Positions 11,200 through 24,292 are shown, counted from the first letter of the stretch. The stretch is 64,000 nucleotides of DNA from Saccoglossus kowalevskii (GCF_000003605.2 NW_003155738.1:414581-478580); one strand, 5' to 3'. Translations and numbers: made by a program. Notes: generated from the sequence alone by a model not told the origin.

Positions 11200-13550
11200 C
11201 CCAGGAAAGCAGAAATTAGCATACTAATTGCTGAATCAGTGGACAGAAATTCAGTTTGCGCAATGTATTCTGGGTAAAACGATGTAAAACAGTGTGATAC
11301 ATCATAAAAAGAATAATCTGAGAGAAATTAAAATTTTTGCCGAAACCAATAATTATCTACTTACAATGTTTAGATTACTAATATTTACTTTCAGTATTTT
11401 AGCACAGTGTTATTCTTGCTTTGTTAAATGCTGTAAATGAGTTTCCTTGTGTACTGTGCCAGCTGTAGCAATTATATTAAAGGTAAAACACAATAGTCTT
11501 ACACCTATCTACTCGTATCATCATTTATGATGGCGTCTTTTGTCTGGTTATTATTGAACAGCCAGTAATATATCATAACTGAAGTATTATCATACCATTG
11601 TCAGTGATTGATTCATCTGCTTGTTGATGAACATCGCACTTTTTTGAAATTTTAAATACTTCCCTTCATTATTCATGTCTGGCTGACAAGCAAACATGGC
11701 TAATTTAGTCATGAAAAGATACTGACATCTATATGTAGAGCGGCGGCACGGAATTTTTCATGAGTGGGCGGGATCTGCTCACCAACCCACGCGCCAAAGG
11801 CTAGGGGGTCATGAGACATGGTCCCCTCAAATCTAGACCCTCTGAAACGCTATTTCCAGCATTTTGAGGGTTTCAGTGTAATTTTGGAGGGGCGACGCCC
11901 CTAAATTTTTTTTGAGGGAGCAACCGCCCCCTTTGTCCCTCCCCCGTGCCAATGCCAATGATATGGTGTATAATTAGAATAACAATAACGTACCAGAATG
12001 GAAATTTAATTCTGTTGTCAAGTGGGAAACCATTAATTTTTGTTTCTCTGAGCAATGACATACATTGTAAGACTTGTCTCAAAAGGCGTGCCATCATGCT
12101 GATTAGTATAGAAAGCTAAATTTCTTTTTCAATGTCGTTATCATAGTTTTAAGAAACACTCGTCAATGAATCTAATAAATATCCCTGTTCTTAAGTGAAT
12201 TAGCAACTGATTCACCGAGTGCGTTAAAGAAGAACTTGTATATGTAGAAGGACTTACCAGTACTTTTCTACTTTGGTTCAACTAAAATTTTAGAAAATAA
12301 ACTTAGGTTGATCCTTATAATTATGAATGTGACGTAAACCAACGTAAACTATTTTGTGTACCGACTAAATATTTCCGATCTTTGAGTAAGGTGCCGGAAA
12401 AAAATCACCATCATTCTGATATTATGTCATGAGACTCACAGTCGTTATGTGGTACAGCTTGTCTGTGCACCAACCTGATAATAATAAGACTACACCAAAA
12501 CAATACCGGTGAGCGGGTGTTCAGTAATATAAACCCATTTTTTTTAAGCACAATTGCAGGTTTGTGTCGAAGATTACAATAATCTTTTGAATATGATTGA
12601 CAGAAGTAGCATTATGTGATATTGTTTTTTTTTAGGTTTCAGTAACATTTTACCTCATTTTTGTATGATGCTAGTTATAATTTGGGTTAATGTGGCTTAA
12701 ACAACTTACTATACTATAGTATACTATACAACTATTAGTATTACACCTAGAAAATACAGAAACCAATCAATAATTATCCTGATACGCTCTAAGCAATAAT
12801 ACATAACAAATATTGCTATAGAAAAAATAGGTAATTTGCTTACAATTTATGTATGATGTCACAGTTTCAACATGAGTGCTGGCTACCCTAAAAATCAAAC
12901 ACTAAATTCGGACAGTCACTTTTCGCTGGCAAAACACTTCATACAATCAACTCACAAAGGTGCTTGCATCAAAGATGGTTAATGTCCAATCGCATAGTCA
13001 TTCTTCTTAACCCTTTTTGGGAGCTATCTATACACCATCTTGACTATTTTTTGCGTGCTAGTACGTTTTCGAAGCGGTACTAACAGAAATTATTTATTTC
13101 AAGGGTGATTCCTGTCGAAAATGAGTATCACAAGTAGTATCACTCAAGCTAAAGACAGCATTGATAACAGGAACGTTAATGCAGACCTTACTGGTTGGAA
13201 AGGGGGTCCAGCTTCCCCTACACGAACCAAAGAAATGAAAAACGTTCTGCGCATGCAAAACCGGAACAGCGTATTTTGTAGTGACACATTAATAAACATA
13301 TGGACTGTGATGTAACTTATGTACGATGAATATAGAATGTGCAAATACTTGACAGTTTTGTAATGTAAGTCGATTATTTTTACTGCCTGTGTGTTTCTTG
13401 ATCATGAATGTGTTTTTTTGTCAGACATGCTTCAATTTCAATCCGCCAGTCAATTATCTGGCATGTACGTATGGTGTCACTGTCATATACAGTGTACGTT
13501 TGACATTTTGTTCATGTTTTGAATTGTATAATTTAAAAGTATAATGTATA
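11200..13550 (-). repeat. Locus repeat R, copy R1
   Basis: It matches 45800-46830 (R2, +), 54840-56950 (R3, +) and 58800-60910 (R4, -) in scattered but collinear blocks. Examples are the 'cagtattttagcacagtgtta' block near 11395, the 'cctgataataataa' block near 12474, the 'gattgacagaagtagca' block near 12595, the 'agtcattctt' block near 12995 and 'aacgttctgcg' near 13241. No protein is recognisable. A different dispersed repeat (11740-11900) has inserted into it. In orientation and order relative to the LamG gene it mirrors R2. Confidence 0.6.
11740..11900 (+). repeat. Dispersed repeat, copy 2
   Basis: It shares TCTAGACCCTCTGAAACGCT and the flanking order with 4080-4250. It interrupts R1, and the other R copies lack it, so it was inserted after the R duplication. 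Confidence 0.45.
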
Positions 13551-15082
13551 TCTATCAACCTTCAGACCAGTGTGTCATTTAGACTCCACCTCCTCAATTG
13601 GATATTATTGGTAATTCTGACAATTTCCAGAGTGTCACTACACGTGTAAGAAACTACTGGCTTTTTAAAATTCGGCCAAAAGTCTGAATTAATCATAAGT
13701 AAATAAATTACCAACTACATCTACAAATATGATATTTTACCCAGTACCTAGTATGGTTTCGAAAATTGAACATTATGAATACTGGTTGAAATGATCATTG
13801 CTAATTAACAAACACAAATTAAGTCTTTCTACTAATGTACGTATATCGCTTGACGTTAGCCCCTGAATGCTTTTAGATTTCAGCCTCCTTTTTGAGGATA
13901 CGCCCCAAGATCATTGTAGTCACATGGTTTAGAAACTTGAATGTTTCTGGTTCATCAGTAGAACGTTGAACAAAAATTATTTTTATTAAAATTCGTGCTA
14001 ATTTTTTAACATTTAGCATGTTGTTCGCTGTGTCATCGTGATATTATTGTACAACTCCCACATTTTACCCAATATCGCCATTTCCGTAGTAATTTAGGGA
14101 AAATACTTAAATATGTCTTCTCAAAACAACCCATTTGCAAAAATGTTTTCTATGTATATAAATGTCATATTCCACATCTCTTTGTTTTCCATTCCTTTCC
14201 TTAACCTAGAACTACTTAACACGACATACAACTACCTCAAATTATATACTCCTAGAATGAGCACAACCTTTCTTATTCAACAAAACACTGGGACTCCCTG
14301 CTTTCTTGCATTCGAAACAATAACAGACAGACACATATTCAGAAAACATTAAATAATTATGTTGACGCTTTTTTATTCACTAAATATGTATGTCATGAAA
14401 AGAATATATTAAATATGATGAATGTTGGCCCACGAACCGAATAAGTTAGAATAAAATAAATCTCTGGTAGACATTGGTAGAATATTTCTGTTTTTCTGGT
14501 GTGTAGATCAAATCACTTATTTGGTGACGGTTCATTTCTAACTAGATGTAAAACCATTATTATTACAAATTGATTGTTAAGGAATGCCGGAACGGTGTTA
14601 ATCTTATGACGTTTATCCAAAGAATTCCAACACTTCAAAAGATCAGAATAGAGGGTAGGTCTATGAAAGGATGTAATATCAATGGTGGTTGACAATAACT
14701 TATATGAATGTGGGACACAAACAATTACTAAAAGCTAATGCTCGGTCCCTTGTTGGATTATTGGGAGTTGCCATTGCGCTCTTCAAAAACTTAAGAAACA
14801 AATGTCCGAACATAAACACACCACTGAAAACGATTGACTGAAAAATATACAGAGAAATAACGCACATAAGTTAACAATACATTTCAGGTAATCGATTGAT
14901 ATGCATAGTATGCAATCATATTACTATCATCACAGTTAGCGACTATCTCACAATGGGTAAAAGCATCACAAAAAGTCTTAGAAATACGTAGAATAACACG
15001 CAGTAGATCGTAAAGCATAAAAACTAGCGTGATCGGTAAACAAGCGTCACATGTATACGAAGCAATGACCTCAAACAAACAT
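13550..15082. other. AT-rich intergenic DNA
   Basis: No gene is seen. The small frames at 14113-14352 and 14513-14695 have no recognisable similarity. Confidence 0.5.
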
Positions 15083-15342
15083 CGCAAACAGTCAGCAGTT
15101 CATAACATATAAATCATATGTATGCTTACCATAATATTAGACCCCAACAACCAATAACCTAAACTTCGCTTAGTATAGCTCTCTTGGCTGCTATAAACCA
15201 TGCAAATGCGTCAAAACACCAGCAAGACATGCTGTGAGCTGCTTTTACCCGGTGCTATTAATAGCCACGTTACTAAATCTCAACTACAGAGGGCAACATA
15301 TTGTACAATATCAAATTTGCATAACGTTATTTGGCAGTAACA
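15083..15342 (-). repeat. 3' LTR of the BEL/Pao element
   Basis: Its upper edge is TGTTACTGCCAAATAACG on the minus strand at 15342. It aligns along its length with 20066-20332, sharing blocks such as 'aaccatgcaaatgc' and 'agcaagacatgctgtga'. The bases just inside (15343-15360) read as a purine-rich tract on the minus strand, as expected for a polypurine primer. The lower edge is approximate. Confidence 0.75.
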
Positions 15343-15619
15343 TCCCAGACCCCTAATGGTATAAATACTTGAAACAATTACAAATAAGAAAGAAGTAAAG
15401 GACAAATAAAACAACATGAATATGATAAGTACATCGCATGTAACAACATGTGCTGATGCCAACAAAGAATGCTGCGAGCACAGATGGGTACATAGTGCGC
15501 ACAGCCACACACACAGCCAGGATAGCCCACACAGAAACACAACCCACAGGATCCCACATCTCCTAAAATAGTCATCCTGGAAAGTCAGAAGATCAAGTAC
15601 CACCACAGACAACATCAGC

Positions 15620-16700
15620 TTCCAAAATTATGCAGAACTTATGACAATGGGACGTTCAAGGACATTTAAGCTTGTTTTCACTTTGGCTCTCATCAAGTCA
15701 TTGCACTGCCTCATAACTCCTCCCATCATCCACGAGTTCGTGATGAGTTGTCTACCACTAGAACTATATCATCATACTGCCAGGTTTTTCCGAGGTTTCA
15801 ACCACTTCTGGCGCTCTTGCTGCATTGGTAGATACTCTCTCAACCGTTTCCGAAACATGTCTTGTAACATTTTTGACTTTAGAACACTCCTGGTGGTAAA
15901 CTCTGATTGGACTGGAAAAGTAGCCAATGATTGGGCGTATACGGTTCTAAGTCATTCAGATCATCTGAAACTGTGTAATTGGCCGACTATTTGTAATGTT
16001 TTCCACTTCACAGAACAATGTCCCAATACCCTCATTGTCCAAGTGAATGATTTGTTCTTTCAACAATCCAAAGAGAACCTTCTGTATTGTGCTCCCACAC
16101 CTCCCCCAAAATGGGACGCAGCTGGAGGGTTAACCTCCATCTGATATTTCTTTGTTGTAGTGCTCCAGAGATTCTACTATGATTCTATCTACTAATTTCA
16201 TCACGTAACTCATGATTGGCTCTAACCTAATTCGTTCCATTATCTAACTGCACAATCTTGACCTGACCTCTTCACGCCATGAATCTGCGCAATGCATTAA
16301 TACACGAGTCAGCAGTAAGTGCATTAGCCACTTCTAAATGTATAGCTCTGTGTACCAAGCTGGTGAACACAGTACCATATCTCTTGATAACATTTTGAGC
16401 ACGTTTAACCATTATGGGCCCAAAATAATCCACACCACTACGTGTAAATGGTGGTTCATCTGGTGTTAAATGGCCCACAGGCAAACTTGCCATCTTTTGC
16501 TCACCAGCTTTGGCTCGATAACTGTGGCATACAACAAATTTTGAATCTAGTCCAGAATTGAATCTAGTTTATAGACACAGCTTGTCTTCTTAACAGTCAT
16601 TCTAGTCTTACTATGAAAATGTTTGTGAAGTTTATCCAACCGCATCTGAGGAGTGACTTCTTTATACATCAGTCACAGTGCATCTTTCTGCCACTTGTAG
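15620..16700 (-). pseudogene. BEL/Pao integrase region, broken
   Basis: The core-domain frame at 16493-16272 shows the typical PPFTRSGVDYFGP start and TSLVHRAIHLEV. Downstream the signal moves between frames: a '[14 protein letters not shown]' stretch near 15930 and 'REYLPMQQERQKW' near 15830 are recognisable integrase C-terminal features of this superfamily. The enzyme would insert the element's cDNA. Several stops and shifts make it non-functional. The plus-strand open frame over 15641-16144 is its shadow. Confidence 0.75.
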
Positions 16701-17009
16701 TATGTCAATATCAAGAGAAGCAGACTTGAGGTTTACTCTAGACCTAATTTTCCTTATCTAGTCATCATCAAGCTGCTCTTGTTTTTCGGGATCTTCATCT
16801 GCAAACATACTTTCTCACACACGCTGTAAATTTCCCTTACCAGTTAAAATCCATCCAACTGTCTGCTTCAGTGAAATCTAGCTGGAAAAACGAGAAATGA
16901 GACTACTCATAAGGCTAGATTTCTCATCTATTAGAACAATATTTGGGATCTTTTTCACTTCAGTATCCTCATTTTCGTGAATTTTCTCTGAAACTACTTG
17001 ATCCTCTGG

Positions 17010-17440
17010 TCATTCCGATTCTGGAGACCACAGAAAATCAGGACCAGCAACCCACCTCTTGCATTTTATGAAGTCAGTTATTATCAAACCCATTGAAGCA
17101 TCATCTGTTGGGTTTAATTTCGTATTTATGTACCTGAGACACCTTTGATCCCTCAGGAATTGTAGACACATTGTTAGAACCAAATGTATGGAAGTGTGTA
17201 GGCTCATTGGTGATGTATTTCAGCACTGACATGCTATCTGTCAAATAATAAGACTTGTTTATGTTGCAATCCAACTCTCTCTTAAGTTTCTCATTCAGTC
17301 GTAATGAAAGCATTGCTGCAGTCAGTTCCATGCAGGGTATCATCAACTTTTTGAGGGATGCAACCATAGACTTTTCAAAAAGTATGGAGCAATGAATTTC
17401 TCCTCTCTTATTGAACAGATGCATATATGATATCATCCCT
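17010..17440 (-). pseudogene. BEL/Pao RNase H region, broken
   Basis: The frame at 17436-17101 contains the superfamily pattern 'IPCMELTAAMLSLRL' and 'YLTDSMSVLKYITNEPTHF', where TDS carries an RNase H acidic residue. It follows directly on the RT and connection region. The frame then closes, and a second frame (17207-17010) continues. It would degrade the RNA strand during reverse transcription; this copy is dead. Confidence 0.75.
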
Positions 17441-18630
17441 TATCCTTGTTCACTGGCATCACTGAAATTATGTACTTGACATGAAAGTACTTCACCAAAA
17501 TGTTTAGGTTTATAACACCTCGCAACTGGGAGTATAAATGGTGACACAAGGCCGAGAGGATCATAGACGGAAATGATGATGGACAATATTCCCCTGCTAG
17601 TGGTTGGTCTGTCTTGCACAATAATCTTGAAACCAAGCACGTCTGGTTTAACCAACCAAAACACTCCTAAAGCACGCTCAACAGAAAGATCATCATAGTC
17701 AAGGTTAAGCTGCTTAACTTTTTTAGAACACTCTTCAGTATGAATCAACTCTAGGACTGTTGCTCATCCATTTTGTTAGGTTAAACCACCTCGTTGACAC
17801 AGATCTCTCAGGTCATGTACCAAACTGTAGCCTCTGTTTCAGACTCTACAGACTTTAAACAGTCATCAACATAGATGTTTCTGAGGACTGTATTCGCAAC
17901 ATATGCACTAAAGTAGTTTTTGTTGTCTTCAGCAGTTCTTTGAAGTGCAGTATTGGCACAGCTGGAGGAAGATACCGCAAACAAATAAACTGTCATGGCA
18001 TATACTCTCGCTTGTCTATCTAAGTCACCATTATGCCACCACAAAAACCGCAGACAGTCACAGTCATCTTTTGGGATATGTACATGATGAAACATTGCTT
18101 CAATGTCAGCCATCAAAGCGACCGGCTCTTGTCTGAAGCATAGCAACACACCAAGTAAGTTGTTTGTTGAATCTGGCCCTTGTAACAGATGATCATTCAA
18201 TGCTGTTCCCTGGAACCTGGCTGCACAGTCAAAAACAACGTGTATTTTCTCTGGTTTTCTTGGGTGGTAAACACCATGACGAAGAACATACCAAACTTTG
18301 CCATCACTTCTATCAAGTTTATCTTCATGAACCTTCACTGCATATCCCTTACTAATAATGCTTTCTATGAAGGCTATTCAGGATACTTTCTCAACTTCTT
18401 CTTAATACCTTTAAGTCGTTTGGTTGCATATTCTTTGCAGTTCGGCAGCTTCACATCATCATCATCTGGAAATGGTAAACTGATATGATAATTTCCATTA
18501 ACATAGTTAATGAATTCATTTACTTTCATTGAGAACATCTTGTCTTCTTGGGAGGGCTCCCTCTTGTCGTCAACTGCACACTGCTCAGAAAAATCAAAAC
18601 TGATAGAGCTACTTACCTTAAGATCCAACT
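17440..18630 (-). pseudogene. BEL/Pao reverse transcriptase, broken
   Basis: The main frame 18338-17808 carries fingers/palm features (HGVYHPRKPEKIHVVFD, 'ALMADIEAMFHHVHI') and the catalytic NIYVDDCLKS. It is preceded by a frame at 18628-18374. The connection domain continues in another frame (17748-17440), with 'RGILSIIISVYDPLGLVSP'. Order and motifs are those of BEL/Pao. At least two frameshifts and a stop separate the parts. Confidence 0.85.
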
Positions 18631-18643
18631 GCTTCAGCTCTTC

Positions 18644-19258
18644 TCATTCCTGTACAGCAATGATATCAGCTCTGTTAACTGTGTAGCTACCTTGCTCGCT
18701 GTTATCTTCACCGCGAACTACATTCCACAAAGTCCACCCAAGAGTTCTGGAGGCAATAGGACTACCTTGTGGGCCTGTGACTATTTCCAGAGGAGTGTAT
18801 GCATCTGATATAGCATTACCAATCAACAACAATACATCAGCATAAATCTGGGGGACATGAACTCTTTGAAGATGGGACCAATCATCTTGGGTTGGAATGT
18901 AGTGTCGTGACACTGGCATCTTGTCCTTTGCATAAACCTTTGGAAGATCAATAGCATTTTTACATTGGAGATCACAAACTTCAAGACCATGAACAATATA
19001 GGTGTTCATGGCATGTAGTACTCCCATAGTGTCGAGTGTAATCTTCACTTTTCTTCCACTCAAACCAAGTTTCTTCACTAAACTCTCAGTACAGAAATGG
19101 ATGCTGCTCCCAGGGTCGAGAAATGCGTAAGTGTCAATTGCCCGACTATTATTCTTAATTCGTATTTTCACAGAAACAAATGTCATGGTACATTCACCAT
19201 CTATGACCACCCCCCCCCATATAACGCTGTTCCCTTCAAGCCATAATTGCCCAGACAC
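18644..19258 (-). pseudogene. BEL/Pao aspartic protease (DUF1758-like) segment
   Basis: An open frame of 204 residues. 'AFLDPGSSIHFCTESL' is the active-site loop, with D-P-G in place of the more usual D-S/T-G. The rest ('DVLLLIGNAISDA', 'SRTLGWTLWNVV') follows the family to its end, where 'GWTLWGxV' is standard. It lies between gag zinc knuckles and RT, as expected. It processes the polyprotein in live elements; here both ends are frame-broken. Confidence 0.8.
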
Positions 19259-19264
19259 TCACTG

Positions 19265-19890
19265 GACAAGGCTCAACTTTTGAGTTACCACCATTTCATC
19301 TATCACCGTTCTGAGACTTATCTTGTTCTTTAATATGTAACACTGTAGAATGCAGTCCTTTGCAATTTACACACGTCTCTTTAAACCGACAGTACTTCTT
19401 CTGGTGTCATATTTTGAGACATCCAAAGAAGAGTCCTCTGAACTTCAAGGAACTGGTTCTGTCTTCATGTGATTGTGCTGCTAGCAGGCGACAGGCTTCT
19501 ATAGCATGGCTTGTACCTTCATTATATATACATGGCTTGTGTTGAGGCTTTCTTGTTTGCTGAAAACCAGTAGCACTCTTTTCATTCCCTTTATAAAAAG
19601 GGGATTCGATTGGGTCTGGTTTCTGCGTATTTTGTTGCTTTAGATGCTCTAAATTGTTGTCGTCGCTAGTTGGCGTCCTTGTGTCTGCCCTCTTAATGGT
19701 CACCACTGAGTGCATCTTAGCCACATATAGGGTATTTGACTTTTTTGGCTTATTTCTTAATGAACTTTACATTGACTCCAAACTCAACAATATCACCCCT
19801 TTCTTTGATACCCTACACAACACTTCTCCACTTATCCCGCAGACTGAATGATAGCTTCTTAACTAGACTTGCCATGTTTTGAGGAAATTG
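19265..19890 (-). pseudogene. BEL/Pao gag C-terminal region with zinc knuckles
   Basis: The N-terminal part is visible in one frame just above 19724 ('SLRDKWRSVVYDI', 'IVEFGVNVKFI'). The frame at 19724-19407 then ends in Cys/His clusters (CIYNEGTSHAIEACR, then GCLK), continued in a shifted frame by another Cys/His pair near 19370. These are the nucleic-acid-binding knuckles found before the protease in BEL elements. Confidence 0.7.
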
Positions 19891-20065
19891 TATTATTCTC
19901 ACTGCGTCAAAATGACTTCATAGAATGATTTGTGATCAGAAATATAGGAACCGGAATCAAAATCACTCCAAAGACCACCTACATGGTGCATGTCACGCAC
20001 ACTGCCTACAAAGCCAGGGCCGCAATTATTGTGCACACTATCACCCCACGCATTATGCATAGGAT

Positions 20066-20332
20066 ATGCAAACAGTCAGTAGTTCGTAACAAAGACATCA
20101 TATGTATGCTCACCGTAATATTAGACCACAACAACCTAAACTTTGCTTAGTGTAGCTCCCTCGGCTGCTATAAACCATGCAAATGCATCAAAACACGAGC
20201 AAGACATGCTGTGATCAGCCATTTCTCTCTGCTTTTTCCCGGTTCTATAAATATCCACCTCACCAAATCTCAACAACAGAGGGCGACATACTGTACAATA
20301 GGAAATTTGTATAACGTTATTTGGCCGTAACA
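20066..20332 (-). repeat. 5' LTR of the BEL/Pao element
   Basis: It starts TGTTACGGCCAAATAACG at 20332 on the minus strand. It pairs with the 3' LTR at 15083-15342 with many substitutions and small indels. The inner edge near 20066 is estimated from where similarity fades. Confidence 0.75.
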
Positions 20333-21474
20333 ACGAGTTTATTAGGTCGCTCGATATGCATGCGAGGTTTGGGTGGTAGCGTATTTTATTTCACATTACA
20401 TAGATATACATCTGTGCAATTGACGAACTGCAATCGTGTTGCCTGCATACGACGAGCGTGGGTTGTTTATGTAGAATTATATGATTTTTCCCTGTGTTAC
20501 ACTATATCGCATTGGATGAGCTTAGCGTGCATGTGAATTTATAATGTTGCATCAGGAACTGTATTACTACAATTTAGCTGTTTGGCTATTTCTGAAATAC
20601 ATAAAATGGCAATTCCCCGCGCCGTTATAATTGGAGAGCTCGTGTTCGATTGACCTAGTATACTGATAAATAGTTATCCTTCCAGTGAGATATTTCACTA
20701 AGATTTATTCAGTAGTTTATTTTTATACAATTTTACATGAATACTGTTGTATTTTCATGCGGTAGAACATTTACTCCTGCAGAGGTCAGTGACACTGGGT
20801 GACCTTTGATACGGTAACTAAGGAAATAGGTGAAGTAGGTTTTACGCGTTGGTAGTAACGAAACTAGTCCTGAACTATTTCATTCATTGTAACCAGTTAT
20901 TCCAATATTGTTCAGTTGATTCAGACTCTTGTTCCATTTGACTGTTGCTATAGAGACCGTAAAGTTGAATATCTGAGACATATAAGCTGCTATAGGAAAT
21001 ACTGAATTGTGTAATTTGCTATGTGCTCATCGATGACAGTGTCAAATAACGAATAAATGACACGTCCTGACTTTTCGGGACTCTTGGATAATGTATATGA
21101 TGTGTATGAGCAAGTTATATTATTGTAATTATTGTCATTATAATTACAGCACCTTCTATGGTCGCAACAAGTCCAGACAAGAGGAGTATACCGAATCAAG
21201 GGAGTACAACGTAAAAGGTTATCGTTTATATACATCTCAGACAGTACCCTGTCGCATCGACCTCCGCTGCGCGTCGGTCGATACTGCCACTGTACTGTCT
21301 TCGTTCATACTTTGAGGTATCTTCGTAATAACCTTATATTCTACAACAATACACACAGACATGGGGAATAACAGTGAACACATAGAAAACCTAAGGTATG
21401 ATTTTCACCAAAAATATTTGCAAACTTGAAGATACTATGTTCGCCTATGGAAACATAACACTGAACAAACAGTG
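20333..21474. other. Spacer between BEL element and Polinton
   Basis: No gene is recognised. Small frames on both strands at 20990-21315 overlap each other and look like chance. Confidence 0.5.
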
Positions 21475-22600
21475 GACGTCACAATAAAATCCGTGAATAA
21501 ATTATTATAAATTATCATAAAATTATCATAAATTAAATATATTTTAAAATCGTGTGATTAAACAAAGCGTCCAGAATAAATTAGCATAAATTATCATCAA
21601 TCGTATGGGTTATGACGACGTCACACCCCGAATGAATTGTATGATTGAACGGCTGAGGGCGCTCACATACATACACACTCGTACATATATTCACAATGCT
21701 TCCGTTAATAAATACACGGTGCGTTTGTATACTAACGGAGTTTATTCCATGAAAGAAGTAAAAATTTATGAAATAGTTCCATAGAGTATAAATTTATTGC
21801 GTGGTTGAGTATTTTTTTAAAACAATACAAACAAAAACGATATAAAGGAAAATAGTTGCATAGCGTGCGAATGTATAGTGTGGGTTTGGTCATTATTTAA
21901 CGCCAACAAAAATACGAGTACTTAAACAATGCGAATAAAAAACATAAAAAAAGAAAAGTCAATAACAATCAACAGCGATAAATAAAAAATAATATTTGCA
22001 TACAAATATTTTGTTAATTTTCTTTGTATATTTCTTACTTCCATCCAATGAGTCAAGTAGTCTGTACACTTTGTTTTATTCCTTCGCTCTTTTCTAATCA
22101 CAATTAAAATCGGAATCGCTTATCTGTCATAGAGTAAAAAAGAGAGAAAGTAATATAAACCTTTAGTTATATGAATTGTGTATAAGTTATATAATCTTGT
22201 ATGAAATTTCAAAGTATAAGTCACTTAGTAAAACTGCGGGAAAAAATATCAGTCATAAAGTGGTAGATTGGGCCCGGTAAATTTCTCGATATATCTGTAC
22301 ACATAAACGTCGTTTAAATGTATATCACGTGTAAAAGAGTCAATTATAGAGTGCTAGTTTCCCCTCGATATCTATACAACAAGTAATTCAGGACGTATTG
22401 ACCACACACGATGTATAGAGTGGAGCTTGAAGTATGCGATTATGGTAGATCCACGTACGGGCGTTTGTTTTTTCGAAACATTTCTTGAATTTCACATAAT
22501 AACGGATTACCATATAAGTTAAAATATAACATGCTATATATTTACCTAATCATTTCGCAGAATAACTTTGAAAGTATTCTTGTGTGATATAAATACACAC
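21475..22600 (+). repeat. Outer terminal inverted repeat, left (A)
   Basis: It pairs in inverted orientation with 35600-36559. Matching blocks include GACGTCACAATA at the tip, 'aataaattatcat' tracts, the 'gataaaattttgtt'-type stretch near 22000, 'gactacttgactcattgga' near 22050 (complement), 'cgatatatctgtacacataa' near 22295, and 'cagaataactttgaaagta' near 22558. The inner half is not typical terminal sequence. On the minus strand it reads as the C-terminal part of the protease. Confidence 0.75.
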
Positions 22601-23010
22601 ACGGGATGATTTTTCTGAGATTTTTCGTTTTTCCCGGCATAGAAGATACGTCCTAGCCTTCCTGCGGAAGATTCAGCTAGAGAATGGTGCTTAAAGTATG
22701 CGATGATTATTGATCTACGTATGAGAAATCTCTTACATTCTGTGTGATGACTACCATACGAGTCAAAACATTCTTCGTGGTTGGGTCTTTCAGACAGAAA
22801 GCAGCCCAATGCGTTCCACCTCGCTCGCTACAATCATCTGTGTTTGATACGAACACTGCGGGTTACAATATTTAATATGCTTTAGGCAGTTAGCCTCTAG
22901 CGTAAGCCGAAGAACGCATTTATCCTGTATGGATTTGTAAACTGGATATGTTTCCGTTTCTGTCAATCTCGACAGAGACGGAACGTTGTATTTATCACAA
23001 ATCAAAACAG
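22200..23010 (-). pseudogene. Second, decayed copy of capsid 3' end plus adenain-like protease
   Basis: Read on the minus strand, 23010-22870 parallels the end of the capsid gene and the start of the protease at 24.7-24.45 kb, with the frame shifting. Near 22830 a frame shows T-H-W-A-A-F, the catalytic-His region of the protease family. The next frame (22809-22546) has CFDSYG. Near 22415-22360 comes VCGQYVLNYLL, the active-site Cys region. 22330-22230 matches the protease end seen at 24.43-24.30 kb. So all catalytic regions are represented, but scattered over frames. The first part lies outside the outer inverted repeat and the last part inside it. It is non-functional. Confidence 0.6.
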
Positions 23011-23129
23011 ACAGTCTCCGTTAATACCAGTCTGAAATGAATCTCAAGACTGAATTAAGTGTTAGCGCACAGGGGTTATTTAAAACTCGTTGAATATATT
23101 GCATTGTGTTGCAGTAAGCATTGTTGGGC

Positions 23130-23640
23130 AATCTTACATACGTAAAATATATTTGAATACGAGGTCGTAACGAGGTCATCGTGAATAAATTTGCATACCA
23201 TAATCTTTAATTATGTTTTAATTGGACGAGCATTGACGTCACGAAATTGTTTTTTCAGAATGTATCGTAGAGGGCTCTCTCTCTCACACACACGCTAATA
23301 AATACACGTCATTTTGAAAAATAACGGCGTTTATTACACAAAAGAAGGGTTAAACTAGATGTTACATGGAGTATACATTTTTTTTGAGTAAATAATCAAA
23401 AAAAGAATGGATCTAAAACTGAGTAATATAAGAGTAATATTATTAAGAGTATATTAATATTGATAATGATAAACATAACATTTTAAAATGGTTGAAATAC
23501 ATAGAGTATACATTTTCAAATATAAGAATACATTTTTTCTAACGCGATAAAGTTTCAATTATAATAAAAAAAATCGTAGAAGAAAAAACGAGTAACATCG
23601 AAAAAGTCAATACACTATCACGATTTATATTTCAGTCAGT
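23130..23640 (+). repeat. Inner terminal inverted repeat, left (B)
   Basis: It pairs in inverted orientation with 33640-34230 over about 500 bases. Matches include 'tatatttgaatacgaggtcg' near 23148, 'gaatgtatcgtag' near 23260, 'aataaatacacgtcattttg' near 23298, and the 'gataaagtttcaattataa' block near 23548. It is also a distant relative of the outer repeat A (shared 'cgtttattccatgaaagaag' type block), which points to a second Polinton terminus. Confidence 0.75.
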
Positions 23641-24180
23641 TTGACAGTGGTTGCCATGACATATACTGATAAAGGTTAATGATAAGACCAGATGGCGAGC
23701 TGGTCGAAATCAACCAAAAACATCTTATGACTCTGCAGTTTTTAAGATACAATACAGTAGCTGTAATTCAAAACCAATGTTGTTTGCGATTTTAACTAAG
23801 GTGGTATCTTTGTGGAATGTTAGTGCGAGACTATTACCCCATCAATATTAGTTAGTGTTGACAATATATAGAAGTGTTTTTTCTAGACAGCTTGACGAGT
23901 AATTAATTGATTATGATGTGTAAAACTTTCATGTGATTGGTTGTTTGTTTGAAGGCAAGGCCTTGGAGTCTCTTATACTGATTGTAATTGGTTAAGGAGT
24001 GACAAGAAATAAAGATTGATTTAATGCTGTCTCAGGTGAAAACCAGGGACTTGGCAGAGAATCGTTTGGGGAACATGAACGAAGCTTGTGTGTGTTTTTG
24101 TCAGCCTAGCGTGGAAACGACCGAATCCCGGTTACCTAAGTGAAAGGTTTTTAACCATCAAAAATACCTATCACAACACA
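23640..24180 (+). mobile_element. LTR-like insertion related to the solo LTRs
   Basis: It separates inner repeat B from the sequence that follows it in the right-hand copy (33670-33640). Its middle matches the 3.2 kb solo LTR: a 'gtgattggttgtttg' CCAAT region, 'aggccttggagtct', 'gtaattggtta' and an AATAAA near 24008. The 5' part differs, so this is a related but distinct LTR. 'tatcac' occurs at both edges (about 23629 and 24168) and may be the target duplication; the exact ends are uncertain. Confidence 0.45.
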
Positions 24181-24292
24181 CTGTTTTCTGATCAGAATCA
24201 GAATTGCTCATCTGTGATAAAAAGCAAAAGAGAAATAATATGAAATCGATAGTTATATAAAGAGGTTATAATTGATATATACATGTGAAATT

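Larger units (their letters stand above)
15083..20332 (-). mobile_element. BEL/Pao-type LTR retrotransposon, decayed
   Basis: A full-length element read on the minus strand: 5' LTR (about 20332-20066), gag with zinc knuckles, DUF1758-type aspartic protease, reverse transcriptase with YVDD, RNase H, integrase, then 3' LTR (15342-15083). LTRs start TGTTACTG/TGTTACGG, as BEL LTRs commonly do. The order protease-RT-RNase H-integrase and the retained residues are those of BEL/Pao. Stops and frameshifts separate nearly every domain, and the two LTRs are visibly diverged, so the copy is old and inactive. I could not identify the target-site duplication. Confidence 0.85.

Noticed and set aside
15641-16144. 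167-residue plus-strand open frame
   Set aside because: It lies antisense to the BEL integrase C-terminal region, whose motifs are clear on the minus strand. It is a shadow frame.
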